64,000 nucleotides of DNA from Oscillospiraceae bacterium (lineage in GTDB: Bacteria; Bacillota; Clostridia; Oscillospirales; SIG519): positions 62,001 through 126,000 of the forward strand of contig SVMS01000002.1 of the NCBI GenBank assembly GCA_015067255.1, given 5' to 3'. Under the pieces are notes generated by a model that worked only from the letters and a program-made list of their open reading frames with translations, made no database searches and was not told the origin of the DNA. Positions 41,485 to 47,921 of the stretch are shown one piece after another (positions within the stretch are counted from its first letter, which is position 1; each line of letters begins with the position of its first letter). Position numbers and translations under genes: made by a program.

Positions 41485-41508
41485 AAAAAAAATAAGCCGA
41501 AGCTTATT
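41485..41508 (-). terminator. Intrinsic terminator between feoA and feoB
   Basis: Minus strand: AATAAGC-TTCG-GCTTATT followed by TTTTTT, a small stable hairpin with a UUCG loop. It lies 9 nt past the feoA stop and should end most feoA transcripts. Confidence 0.75.
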
Positions 41509-41516
41509 CTTTTTAA

Positions 41517-41741
41517 TTAAACAATGATGGCTTCTGCCAACTGGGTATCAATATTATAGCGACCGTCTTTAATCGAAACAGTACAGCCACCCTTACGGTG
41601 TGCAATTACAGTGATGCTTTCCCCGCTGTAGCAGCCCAGAGAAAACAAGAAAGCATTCAGTTCCTCATCATCTGTGTTAATCTGCTGAATAATATATTCT
41701 TTTCCCTCTTCTGCTTCTCTCAAATTCATACCCATTACCAC
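41517..41741 (-). CDS. feoA: Ferrous iron transport protein A
   Basis: 74 residues from GTG 41741 (ATG at 41735 and 41729 are alternatives; none has a strong ribosome site). A single SH3-like FeoA domain: MNLREAEEGKEYIIQQINTDDEELNAFLFSLGCYSGESITVIAHRKGGCTVSIKDGRYNID (split here as LFSLGCYSGESI and KDGRYNIDTQLAEAIIV for the core) shows the usual LGxxxGxxI and ENxYAIDxxxAxxI pattern. It binds or modulates the FeoB G domain. First gene after a strong promoter with two operator repeats, so expression should respond to iron. Confidence 0.88.
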   Translation of the reverse strand: MVMGMNLREAEEGKEYIIQQINTDDEELNAFLFSLGCYSGESITVIAHRKGGCTVSIKDGRYNIDTQLAEAIIV

Positions 41742-41754
41742 CGTATTATGTATT

Positions 41755-41841
41755 GGTTAGTTGATGCTAACCATCAGTCCTAAAATATAGTTAGCTACCG
41801 CTAACCACGTATTATTATACATATTTTTAAAAATTTGTCAA
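41755..41841 (-). promoter_or_regulatory. feoA promoter with operator-like repeats 2 and 3
   Basis: Minus strand TTGACA (41841-41836), 16 bp, TATAAT (41819-41814). Just downstream are GTTAGC-GGTA-GCTAAC (41805-41790, over the transcription start) and GGTTAGCATCAACTAACC (41772-41755). With the copy ahead of feoB this makes three sites with consensus GTTAGY-N4-GCTAAC. A DtxR/MntR-type Fe or Mn repressor is the likely binder; no such gene is in the window. Confidence 0.7.
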
Positions 41842-41887
41842 GGGGTTTTTCTAAAATTTTCAAAGTTTTTCAATATTTGTTTTGTAC

Positions 41888-42565
41888 TTAGCTTTCACTC
41901 TGCCTGATTTTCATTTTTTGCCAATTGACATAGCCATATATGTCATTCACTAAAAAGGCTACAAAGCAAACAACAACAGAAATATAACGAATGTCATATA
42001 CGCTTGCCATTATCCATAAAACAATCAAAACAATGTCATTTGAAGCATATGCCAATGCAAACAAAGGGCTTCTTCTGAAAGTAAGATATACTGCAATAAA
42101 GCTCGTTGTAACAGATATTGTACTCGGGATAGTATTAGCAGTATTAAAATATGTTAATATGAAATAAAACAAAACGGTGATTACTGCTGCACCAATCCAC
42201 ATAAACATCGTTTCTTTTTTACTTATTGCATTAACCCTTACCTCTGCCTTATTGTTTTTATATGGATTTTTCAGCCACGATATTAAAGCAAAAATCGCCA
42301 TAGGCATTGTCATACCGAGGTATGTAACCATTTCGCCGTAATAATTAAATGTATATGATATAATTCCATACAAAAGACTGAATATTACCATTAACAACTG
42401 ACCAAAAGGATTTCCCTTGGCATTGAAAATAAGTGATGTTACTCCAATCAATGAAGCAATTAATGTCAGATAGTTTTCTTTGTCAAATATACAAAAAGAG
42501 CCCACTATCAGCAACACAGAAAAAGTCCACAAAACAATTTCCAGCTTTGAAAAATAGTTTTTCAA
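41888..42565 (-). CDS. pnuC: PnuC-type nicotinamide riboside (or related vitamin) transporter
   Basis: 225 residues from TTG 42565, chosen because AGGGGTG is 6 nt upstream; the in-frame GTG at 42574 abuts that site too closely. Seven hydrophobic segments; FNAKGNPFGQLLMVIFSLLYGIISYTFNYYGEM and the C-terminal YASNDIVLIVLWIMASVYDIRYISVVVCFVAFLVNDIYGYVNW contain the PnuC hallmarks (W/N-rich TM, NDxxxxxxW, Y-V-N-W end). Facilitates uptake of NR; relatives PnuT/PnuX move thiamine or riboflavin, so ligand is not certain. Monocistronic, with a ~100-nt structured leader. Confidence 0.85.
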   Translation of the reverse strand: MKNYFSKLEIVLWTFSVLLIVGSFCIFDKENYLTLIASLIGVTSLIFNAKGNPFGQLLMVIFSLLYGIISYTFNYYGEMVTYLGMTMPMAIFALISWLKNPYKNNKAEVRVNAISKKETMFMWIGAAVITVLFYFILTYFNTANTIPSTISVTTSFIAVYLTFRRSPLFALAYASNDIVLIVLWIMASVYDIRYISVVVCFVAFLVNDIYGYVNWQKMKIRQSES

Positions 42566-42676
42566 CTCAAACACCCCTAAGAAAAATAAGCATCCGCATA
42601 CACATCTTCAAAGACCTAACGATGTGCAAACGAATGCTTTTGCATTTCACTACCCGGTGGCAGTTTAACTTTTATT
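42566..42676 (-). ncRNA. Structured 5' leader of pnuC, candidate riboswitch of unassigned class
   Basis: Between the promoter and start codon the ~105-nt leader holds ATGC-AAAA-GCAT, a CACATC/GATGTG stem around a GTTAGGTCTTTGAA loop, and CTGCCACCGGGTAGTGAAATGC. The order CTGCC..GGGTA.TGAAAT..CATCG..AGGT..GGATGCTT is reminiscent, from memory, of the 3' half of the ykoK/M-box Mg leader, but the 5' half is absent. It does not match TPP, FMN or cobalamin cores. GGATGC and AGGGGTG near the start could control ribosome access. Confidence 0.45.
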
Positions 42677-42683
42677 TTTTTAT

Positions 42684-42712
42684 ATTATATCACTGTATCA
42701 CAACAAATGCAA
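42684..42712 (-). promoter_or_regulatory. Promoter of pnuC
   Basis: Minus strand TTGCAT (42712-42707), 17 bp, TATAAT (42689-42684). Transcription should begin near 42677. Confidence 0.7.
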
Positions 42713-42803
42713 CATTACATTATGACCTTTTTCTTACTTATATCATAAAAAGGTAATGTCTTTCAATTAAATCACTTGTTTAGAGTATAGGATTTTCAAT
42801 GAT

Positions 42804-43165
42804 ATATCGCTGATGCGATATGATTTTAGTGAAGCTTGGGCTACGCCCAAGTGAAGCAGTGGCAAAACCACTGTGAAGTATTGTACTTCGCACAACATGA
42901 AGTTAAGTGTACCACTCACGCCCGCAGACACTTCACTTGCCAAAGGCATACTTCACGCACCAAAGGTGTGCTTATCGTACCGCAAGGTACACTTAGTTCG
43001 AAAAAGAGGTTTTTAATGATGCATCGGCTACGCCGATATGATGTTATGCTTCGCATAATGATGTTGCTCATTTCATTCGCAATGATGCGATGTTTGCCCC
43101 AAAACATTAGGCGAAGCCGACATCATTAGCGCAAGCGACATCATTTGCCGAAGGCAAACATCATT
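42804..43165. repeat. Hairpin array 3, two sub-arrays with different mirror linkers
   Basis: After a lead hairpin ATATCGCtgatGCGATAT (42804-42821), sub-array 3a (42829-43006) uses GTGAAG (42829, 42851, 42873) on the left and CTTCAC (42931, 42951) on the right, between CTTGGGctacGCCCAAG, CAGTGGcaaaaCCACTG, TGCCaaaGGCA, GCACcaaaGGTGTGC-type and GTACCgcaaGGTAC hairpins. Sub-array 3b (43016-43165) uses ATGATGTT (43038, 43058) on the left and GACATCATT or ACATCATT (43119, 43137, 43158) on the right, with ATCGGCtacGCCGAT, ATGCttcGCAT and TTTGCCgaaGGCAAA. Frames through it encode only repeat-derived text. It lies between the pnuC promoter and the tRNA terminator. Confidence 0.8.
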
Positions 43166-43166
43166 G

Positions 43167-43196
43167 AAAAAAGCACTTCGAAAGAAGTGCTTTTTT
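43167..43196. terminator. Terminator of the tRNA cluster
   Basis: Perfect 13-bp stem AAAAAAGCACTTC (43167-43179) with GAAGTGCTTTTTT (43184-43196), GAAA loop on the plus strand. On the minus strand it follows tRNA-His by 2 nt and ends in T6; it directly abuts array 3. Confidence 0.85.
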
Positions 43197-43198
43197 CA

Positions 43199-43276
43199 TG
43201 GGGTGGGTGATGGGACTCGAACCCACGATTTCCAGTGCCACAAACTGGCGCTCTAACCAACTGAACTACACCCACC
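43199..43276 (-). tRNA. tRNA-His (anticodon GTG)
   Basis: On the minus strand the cloverleaf begins at 43276 with the extra G-1, acceptor GTGGGTG pairing with CACCCAC, anticodon stem CCAGT/ACTGG with loop TTGTGGC, T arm GTGGG-TTCGAGT-CCCAT-type, discriminator C73 opposite G-1 and an encoded CCA (43201-43199). G-1/C73 is the hallmark of bacterial tRNA-His. Third in the Leu-Arg-His cluster. Confidence 0.95.
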
Positions 43277-43280
43277 ATAT

Positions 43281-43357
<77 letters not shown>

Positions 43358-43361
43358 ATAC

Positions 43362-43447
43362 TGGTGCGGATGACAGGAATTGAACCTGCACGGGGGTAAC
43401 CCACTAGATTCTAAGTCTAGCGCGTCTGCCAGTTCCGCCACATCCGC
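43362..43447 (-). tRNA. tRNA-Leu (anticodon TAG)
   Basis: Minus strand from 43447: acceptor GCGGATG with CATCCGC, anticodon stem CTAGA/TCTAG with loop CTTAGAA (anticodon TAG, reads CUA), a long class II variable arm (TGGGTTACCCCCG), T loop TTCAATT and encoded CCA at 43364-43362. First of the cluster. Confidence 0.95.
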
Positions 43448-43461
43448 ATAACAGCCTTAAT

Positions 43462-43490
43462 ATAATACCATACATACATAATTTTGTCAA
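43462..43490 (-). promoter_or_regulatory. Promoter of the Leu-Arg-His tRNA cluster
   Basis: Minus strand TTGACA (43490-43485), 17 bp, TATTAT (43467-43462), 15 nt before the first tRNA base. Confidence 0.8.
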
Positions 43491-43524
43491 TACCTTTTTT
43501 GCAAAAGTAATTATTATTTTTTTA

Positions 43525-43553
43525 TTGATTTTTGAAAGAAAATAATATAGAAT
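43525..43553 (+). promoter_or_regulatory. Probable promoter of the MTA/SAH nucleosidase gene
   Basis: TTGATT (43525-43530), 17 bp, TAGAAT (43548-43553), 33 nt before ATG 43587. Confidence 0.5.
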
Positions 43554-43586
43554 ATTGTTACTATATTTTATGAAAGGGTTTTTGAA

Positions 43587-44201
43587 ATGATTAAAGCACT
43601 GATTATAGCTATGGAAGAAGAGGCTCAGCCTTTTATTGATATACTAAAGCTTGAAAAAATTGCTGACAAGCCTTTTGCTATTTATAAAAAAGACAATACC
43701 CTTGCGGTTATTTCGGGTATGGGCGAATTAAACTCCGCTTTAGCGGCAGACTATGCTATTGTTAAATTCAATGCCGATATTCTTTACAATGTAGGTTGCT
43801 GCGGCGCTACGGGAACAGCTTTTAAAGTTGGTCAGATAGTTTCCGTTCAAAGAGTATGCAAGGGCGACGTTGATATGACCCCTATGGGTTATGAAAAATA
43901 TCAGCTTCCGGGGCACGATGTTTTCTTAACTCTTGAAACAAACAGCAATTACACTCTTGCTGACTGTATGTCAAATGACCGCTTTATAACAAGCAGAGAT
44001 ATTGACATTCCCCGAAATATCGTTGTGGAAATGGAAGCCTTTTCTATTGCCTTTACAGCTAAGATGCACGGCAAAAAATGTATAATATATAAGGTTGTTT
44101 CCGACATTACGGAAAGAAATGTGGACAGCAGTGAAGTCAATGAAAATGTTGAAGCTGTTTCTTTAAAGCTTGCAGAGCATATTTGCGCAATACTAAAGTA
44201 G
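43587..44201 (+). CDS. mtnN: 5'-methylthioadenosine/S-adenosylhomocysteine nucleosidase-like
   Basis: 204 residues, PNP/UDP phosphorylase superfamily. MIKALIIAMEEEAQPF gives the catalytic-water Glu12; LAVISGMGELNSALAADYAI the phosphate-loop region; YNVGCCGAT the central strand; VVEMEAFSIAFTAKMHG the ribose-binding Met-Glu (Glu150) and VVSDITE the catalytic Asp173. It hydrolyses MTA and SAH to adenine plus a thioribose, clearing methyltransferase products. About 25 residues shorter than E. coli Pfs, the loss lying between strands in the middle. Monocistronic, closed by a terminator at 44205. Confidence 0.85.
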   Translation: MIKALIIAMEEEAQPFIDILKLEKIADKPFAIYKKDNTLAVISGMGELNSALAADYAIVKFNADILYNVGCCGATGTAFKVGQIVSVQRVCKGDVDMTPMGYEKYQLPGHDVFLTLETNSNYTLADCMSNDRFITSRDIDIPRNIVVEMEAFSIAFTAKMHGKKCIIYKVVSDITERNVDSSEVNENVEAVSLKLAEHICAILK

Positions 44202-44204
44202 TTT

Positions 44205-44233
44205 AAAAACGCCGAAATTTTCGGCGTTTTTTT
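44205..44233 (+). terminator. Terminator after mtnN
   Basis: AAAAACGCCGAA (44205-44216) with TTCGGCGTTTTT (44220-44231) followed by more T. Confidence 0.85.
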
Positions 44234-44244
44234 CAAAAAAACTA

Positions 44245-44274
44245 TTGCAAAACAGTAATATTATATGTTAAAAT
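44245..44274 (+). promoter_or_regulatory. Promoter of cdaA-cdaR
   Basis: TTGCAA (44245-44250), 18 bp, TAAAAT (44269-44274), some 33-45 nt before the start codons considered for cdaA. Confidence 0.6.
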
Positions 44275-44306
44275 ATAATTGTAAAATTGTTATTTTTTGA
44301 GAAAGG

Positions 44307-45164
44307 TTGGTGTCAGTATTGTTCGGTAGTGATATTTTCCAATTTATTAAAAACTGCATATCAACCATTCGTTTTGAGGATATTTTTGACATTATTGCTA
44401 TGTCTTTTATTATCTATCAGGTTTTGAAATTCGTCAGAAACACCCGCACAGCTCAGCTTTTAAAGGGCATTTTGCTATATATTGCAATTATGCTTGTGAG
44501 CCAATTCTTAAATATGAATGCCACCTCTTTTGTGCTTAAGAGTGCTTTTGATGTAGGTATTCTGGCTGTACTTATAATGTTCCAGCCTGAATTAAGAAAG
44601 GTTTTGGAGCAAATCGGTAAGGGTGGAATGAAAAAATATTTCAATCCCGATGAAAGACTGCGTGATAACTTTGAATCTCAGAATGCAGTTAACGAGGTTA
44701 TTAACGCTGCTGCTCATCTTTCCGCCGCAAATACCGGAGCTCTCATTGTATTTGAGCGTGAAATTAAAATTTCCGAAATTATCGAAAGCGGTGTTGCTGT
44801 CGATTCCAAAATTTCTTCTCAGCTTTTAGAAAATATTTTCTTTGTCAATACTCCTTTACACGACGGCGCTGTTATAATAAGAAACGGCAGAGTTGCCGCT
44901 GCGGCTTGTCTTTTACCTCTTACTGATAACAAGCGTTTAAGCACCGAATTAGGTACCCGCCACCGTGCTGCAATAGGTATTTCCGAAGCTTCTGACGCTT
45001 TGGCTCTTGTAGTTTCTGAGGAAACAGGTACAATTTCTTTGGCTAAAGGCGGTAAGCTTATCAGAGGTCTGCCCCTTAATACATTAAAGGAAGAGCTTTT
45101 AACCGGTCTTTACGGCGAACAAAAGCCTGAGAAAAAACATATAATCGGGAGGCGTAAAAAATGA
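44307..45164 (+). CDS. cdaA: Membrane diadenylate cyclase CdaA
   Basis: 285 residues from TTG 44307 (GTG 44310 and TTG 44319 are alternatives; AAAGG lies just upstream). Three TM helices in the first ~100 residues, then the DAC domain: FQPELRKVLEQIG, GALIVFEREI, LLENIFFVNTPLHDGAVIIRNGR with the catalytic DGA (Asp186) and TRHRAAIG with RHR at 218-220. It condenses two ATP into c-di-AMP, essential for osmolyte and cell wall control in Firmicutes. Overlaps cdaR by 4 nt. The usual third gene of this operon, glmM, is absent here. Confidence 0.93.
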   Translation: MVSVLFGSDIFQFIKNCISTIRFEDIFDIIAMSFIIYQVLKFVRNTRTAQLLKGILLYIAIMLVSQFLNMNATSFVLKSAFDVGILAVLIMFQPELRKVLEQIGKGGMKKYFNPDERLRDNFESQNAVNEVINAAAHLSAANTGALIVFEREIKISEIIESGVAVDSKISSQLLENIFFVNTPLHDGAVIIRNGRVAAAACLLPLTDNKRLSTELGTRHRAAIGISEASDALALVVSEETGTISLAKGGKLIRGLPLNTLKEELLTGLYGEQKPEKKHIIGRRKK

Positions 45165-46405
45165 ACCGATTTATAGAAAAAGTTTATTCTCTTTTTAATA
45201 CAAATAAATTTCTTTATGCCATTTCTGTTTTATGCGCCATAATAGTATGGCTTTATGTATCGGGAGTGGAAAACCCTGATACTACAAAAACCTTTTCTGA
45301 CATTCCTCTTGATGTGGAAATTACAGGAACAGAGGCAGAAACTAACGGACTTATGCTTTTGAAGGGCGCCCCCAAAACAGTAAGCGTTGTTTTATCGGGC
45401 TCCCGTTCGGATTTAGCTACCTACAGCCGTTCAAATATTAAGGCTTCGGTTGATTTTAATTCCGTTACAAAAAGCGGAACCTTTACAATGCCTGTAACTA
45501 TTGATTTAACAACCGAAAAAATCAAAGTAAGCTCTGTATCCCCTTCAAACCTTGAGCTTACCTTTGCTGTTAAGAAAACTGCAAGTGTTGACGTTAAAGT
45601 TATAGTCAACGGAAAGGTTAGCGAAAACTATATTGCAGATACTCCCAGAGCATACCCCTCTGCCATTTCCGTAACAGGACCTGAGAATATTATTGACACT
45701 ATCGCATCTGCCAACGTAAACGTAGATATAGGCGGGGCAAAGGAAACAGTTGTCCGTAAAAACGAATTTACTCTTGTTGACAAGGACGGCAACGAAATTG
45801 ACACTACCAACATCACTACCGATGTTGAGGTAGTAAGTGTTACCTGTCCCGTTCTTCTTTCAAAATCTGTTCCGCTTTCTGTAAGTATTATAAACAGCAG
45901 CGGAGGCTATGACAGTAAATTTGCAATTATAGAAACTGAGCCTCAAAACATTATAATCGGCGCAGCTGAGGACATTCTTTCAGCTATTAACTCTATTGAA
46001 TTAGGCGTTATTGATATGGCTGAAATATTGACTACAGATGGTATCCAAAAGGAATTTGATTTATCTTTACCCAACGGCGCAAAGGCTTTCGATGCTCCTT
46101 CAAAGGTAACTGTTAAAGTTTCCTATCCTGAGCTTGTAACAAAAACCTTTACCGTTAAGAAATTCTCTGTTATAAACTCGCCCTCGGGTAAAACAATAAC
46201 TCCCGTAACATCTTCTATTAAGGTTACTGTCAGAGGTCTTGCGGCTGATATTACCGCCCTTACAGACGACGATATAACCGCAGTAATTGATATGACCGAC
46301 TCTACCTCTTCAGGAAATATTCAAAAGGCTGTTACATTTGAATTTTCAAACGAGGCTAACGTAAGCGTACAAGGTAAATATACAGCTCTTGTAAGAGTAA
46401 AATAG
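45161..46405 (+). CDS. cdaR: YbbR-domain regulator of CdaA
   Basis: 414 residues. One N-terminal TM helix (FLYAISVLCAIIVWLYVSGVE) and then four YbbR beta repeats outside the cell, each with the V-x-G-x-x pattern (VSVVLSGSRSDLATY, ISVTGPENIIDTI, NIIIGAAEDILSAI, VTVRGLAADITAL). CdaR binds CdaA and tunes its cyclase activity. Start overlaps cdaA stop (ATGA). A terminator follows 7 nt after the stop, so the operon is only two genes. Confidence 0.9.
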   Translation: MNRFIEKVYSLFNTNKFLYAISVLCAIIVWLYVSGVENPDTTKTFSDIPLDVEITGTEAETNGLMLLKGAPKTVSVVLSGSRSDLATYSRSNIKASVDFNSVTKSGTFTMPVTIDLTTEKIKVSSVSPSNLELTFAVKKTASVDVKVIVNGKVSENYIADTPRAYPSAISVTGPENIIDTIASANVNVDIGGAKETVVRKNEFTLVDKDGNEIDTTNITTDVEVVSVTCPVLLSKSVPLSVSIINSSGGYDSKFAIIETEPQNIIIGAAEDILSAINSIELGVIDMAEILTTDGIQKEFDLSLPNGAKAFDAPSKVTVKVSYPELVTKTFTVKKFSVINSPSGKTITPVTSSIKVTVRGLAADITALTDDDITAVIDMTDSTSSGNIQKAVTFEFSNEANVSVQGKYTALVRVK

Positions 46406-46411
46406 GTAAAT

Positions 46412-46438
46412 AAAAGCACCGTTTCAACGGTGCTTTTT
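46412..46438 (+). terminator. Terminator after cdaR
   Basis: AAAAGCACCGTT (46412-46423) with AACGGTGCTTTT (46426-46437) and a T tail. Confidence 0.85.
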
Positions 46439-46479
46439 ATATACCTCAGGACAAGCTACTATTAAAATTCAGCTTATAC

Positions 46480-46508
46480 TTGACAAAATAATACTGTTTT
46501 GTTAGGAT
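46480..46508 (+). promoter_or_regulatory. Promoter of the 46540 gene
   Basis: TTGACA (46480-46485), 17 bp, TAGGAT (46503-46508), 31 nt before ATG 46540. Confidence 0.6.
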
Positions 46509-46539
46509 TAGTATATAATAAATTTTCAGGAGGTCAACT

Positions 46540-47058
46540 ATGTCTAATCCGTTTATTTTATTATTTCGAATTTTACTCCCTGTTGCTATTATAGGCGGTG
46601 TTATTTTCTTAATCGTTTTCTTAATTAAAGGCGCTAAGAAAAAAGGCAGCGATACAAATTATGTATCCTTGTCGCACACAGAAACTTCCACTACCACAAC
46701 TACAAGCACCTCTTCAAGCTATAGCGGAACTTCTAAAATATTCATCAACGGCGGAGCCCCGTCGGGAAATACAATGGGTAAAATATCTGTTGACGGAAAA
46801 TCCTTATCTGTACTTTATACCGATGCTCCCATTGAAATTACCATACCCACAGGCAGACATCACGTTGTTGTTGAAGGCGGCGTTTACGGAGATGCACGCA
46901 TAGACCGTTATATTGATTTCGGAGTTTTGGACGTTTGGACAGTAGACCTTCCCGGCAGAGATGATGCCGATGTCATCAGACATCAAATGATTAGTTCTTC
47001 TGAATACAGAAGAGCACTTTCCGATTCCGGCTATCATGTAACTAAAAAATATCTTTAA
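46540..47058 (+). CDS. Membrane-anchored protein with Ser/Thr linker and PEGA-like beta domain
   Basis: 172 residues: TM helix 6-30, basic KGAKKKG, a Ser/Thr run (ETSTTTTTSTSSSYSGTS) and a ~100-residue beta domain: KIFINGGAPSGNTMGKISVDG, APIEITIPTGRHHVVVEGGVYG, YIDFGVLDVWTVDLPG. The pattern of a short beta-sandwich with DAPIEITIPTGRHHVxVEG is like PEGA or DUF2846-type domains, but I do not recognise the family firmly. N-terminus has no lipobox. AGGAGG site; own promoter and own terminator. Function unknown. Confidence 0.75.
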   Translation: MSNPFILLFRILLPVAIIGGVIFLIVFLIKGAKKKGSDTNYVSLSHTETSTTTTTSTSSSYSGTSKIFINGGAPSGNTMGKISVDGKSLSVLYTDAPIEITIPTGRHHVVVEGGVYGDARIDRYIDFGVLDVWTVDLPGRDDADVIRHQMISSSEYRRALSDSGYHVTKKYL

Positions 47059-47062
47059 AATG

Positions 47063-47097
47063 AAATCCACTTTCTTCAATGAAGGTGGATTTTTTTT
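47063..47097 (+). terminator. Terminator after the 46540 gene
   Basis: AAATCCACTTTC (47063-47074) with GAAGGTGGATTT (47081-47092) and a T8 tract. Confidence 0.85.
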
Positions 47098-47211
47098 GCA
47101 AAGACCTTTTTATCTTATAAATGATATTTGCACGATAAAGAGCCTGACTGCTATTGGGAAATATTATCTCACGCAAAATTAACCGACTGAATTTAATTAT
47201 CTTACAAATTT

Positions 47212-47247
47212 AAAAATCTGCCCTTCCAAAATGAAAGGCAGATTTTT
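47212..47247 (-). terminator. Terminator of the DUF1538/PII-like pair
   Basis: AAAAATCTGCC (47212-47222) with GGCAGATTTTT (47237-47247), just past the stop of the minus-strand gene. The 47098-47211 gap holds nothing else visible. Confidence 0.75.
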
Positions 47248-47252
47248 TATAA

Positions 47253-47921
47253 TTATATTTTAAAAGCTTTTTCGGTGGGGAGAGCGAAGATTATTCCGTT
47301 AGCCTGTGAGGTTAAGCCAAATTCAGAATTTACGTCTTCCATTATCTGTTTGCTTACTTTAGAAGGTGCTAAAATCAAAAGCATTTCACGTTCTTCGTCT
47401 GCCTTGTTATCTCCGAACTCGGCAAACTGTTCAAAGTCTGCAAATCTTCCCTTTATGACTGTGCCGCCTGTTGCGCCTGCTTTTCTTGCAACGTGCATTA
47501 CATCCTCACTATAGCCTTCATTTATAGATATTACTATCAAGTTGTTATGATGTTCATTTTGCATATTTAAGGCTTCCTTTTCTGTATTTTGGTTGCTGTT
47601 AAAATTCAGTATCTCACTCAACACTCGACTTGCCGCTGAAACGTCAAGAATTATCATCAAGCCGCCGTATTTTGAGTGGCTTTGGAACACTTCTCCAAAC
47701 TTTGCCATCATATCTCTTATATCTCTTTCGGCGCCAAGACTGATTACTATATCCTTATCGTTTGTACCGAGTCCAAAAATATCCATCATTTCGGTAGGGG
47801 CAGTACCAAAGCCTACAATTTGAAAATTAACTTTGACCTTTACATTGTTAAGCTCTTTAATAAGCTTTTTACCCTTGCCTAATTCGACTATTGACAAGAG
47901 GACCATTATTTTCTTACTCAT
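47253..47921 (-). CDS. Double PII/GlnB-like domain protein
   Basis: 222 residues. Two ferredoxin-like halves: 1-~100 (MVLLSIVELGKGKKLIKELNN, IVGFGTAPTEMMDIFGLG) and ~120-222 (NLIVISINEGYSEDVMHVARKAGATGGTVIKGRFAD, LLILAPSKVSKQIMEDVNSEFG). ARKAGATGGTVIKGR is the PII/GlnB core; the T-loop Tyr region is altered and no uridylylation site is evident. Its start overlaps the upstream DUF1538 gene by 8 nt. PII-like proteins next to DUF1538 permeases are a recurring pair in Clostridia and probably gate the transporter in response to a nucleotide or ion; this is inference. Confidence 0.75.
   Translation of the reverse strand: MSKKIMVLLSIVELGKGKKLIKELNNVKVKVNFQIVGFGTAPTEMMDIFGLGTNDKDIVISLGAERDIRDMMAKFGEVFQSHSKYGGLMIILDVSAASRVLSEILNFNSNQNTEKEALNMQNEHHNNLIVISINEGYSEDVMHVARKAGATGGTVIKGRFADFEQFAEFGDNKADEEREMLLILAPSKVSKQIMEDVNSEFGLTSQANGIIFALPTEKAFKI

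Noticed and set aside
42566-42676. TPP, FMN or cobalamin riboswitch for pnuC
   Set aside because: None of the conserved core boxes (CTGAGA/ACCTGAT, AGGGTGAAATTCCC, GCCACTG with GGGAA) is present in order.
42767-43129. Frames within hairpin array 3 as genes
   Set aside because: They have repeat-derived Arg/His-rich or Cys-rich translations with no domain and no start signals.
42804-43165. CRISPR array
   Set aside because: Repeats are short, palindromic and change strand at the centre; no 28-36 bp direct repeats with uniform spacers and no cas genes.
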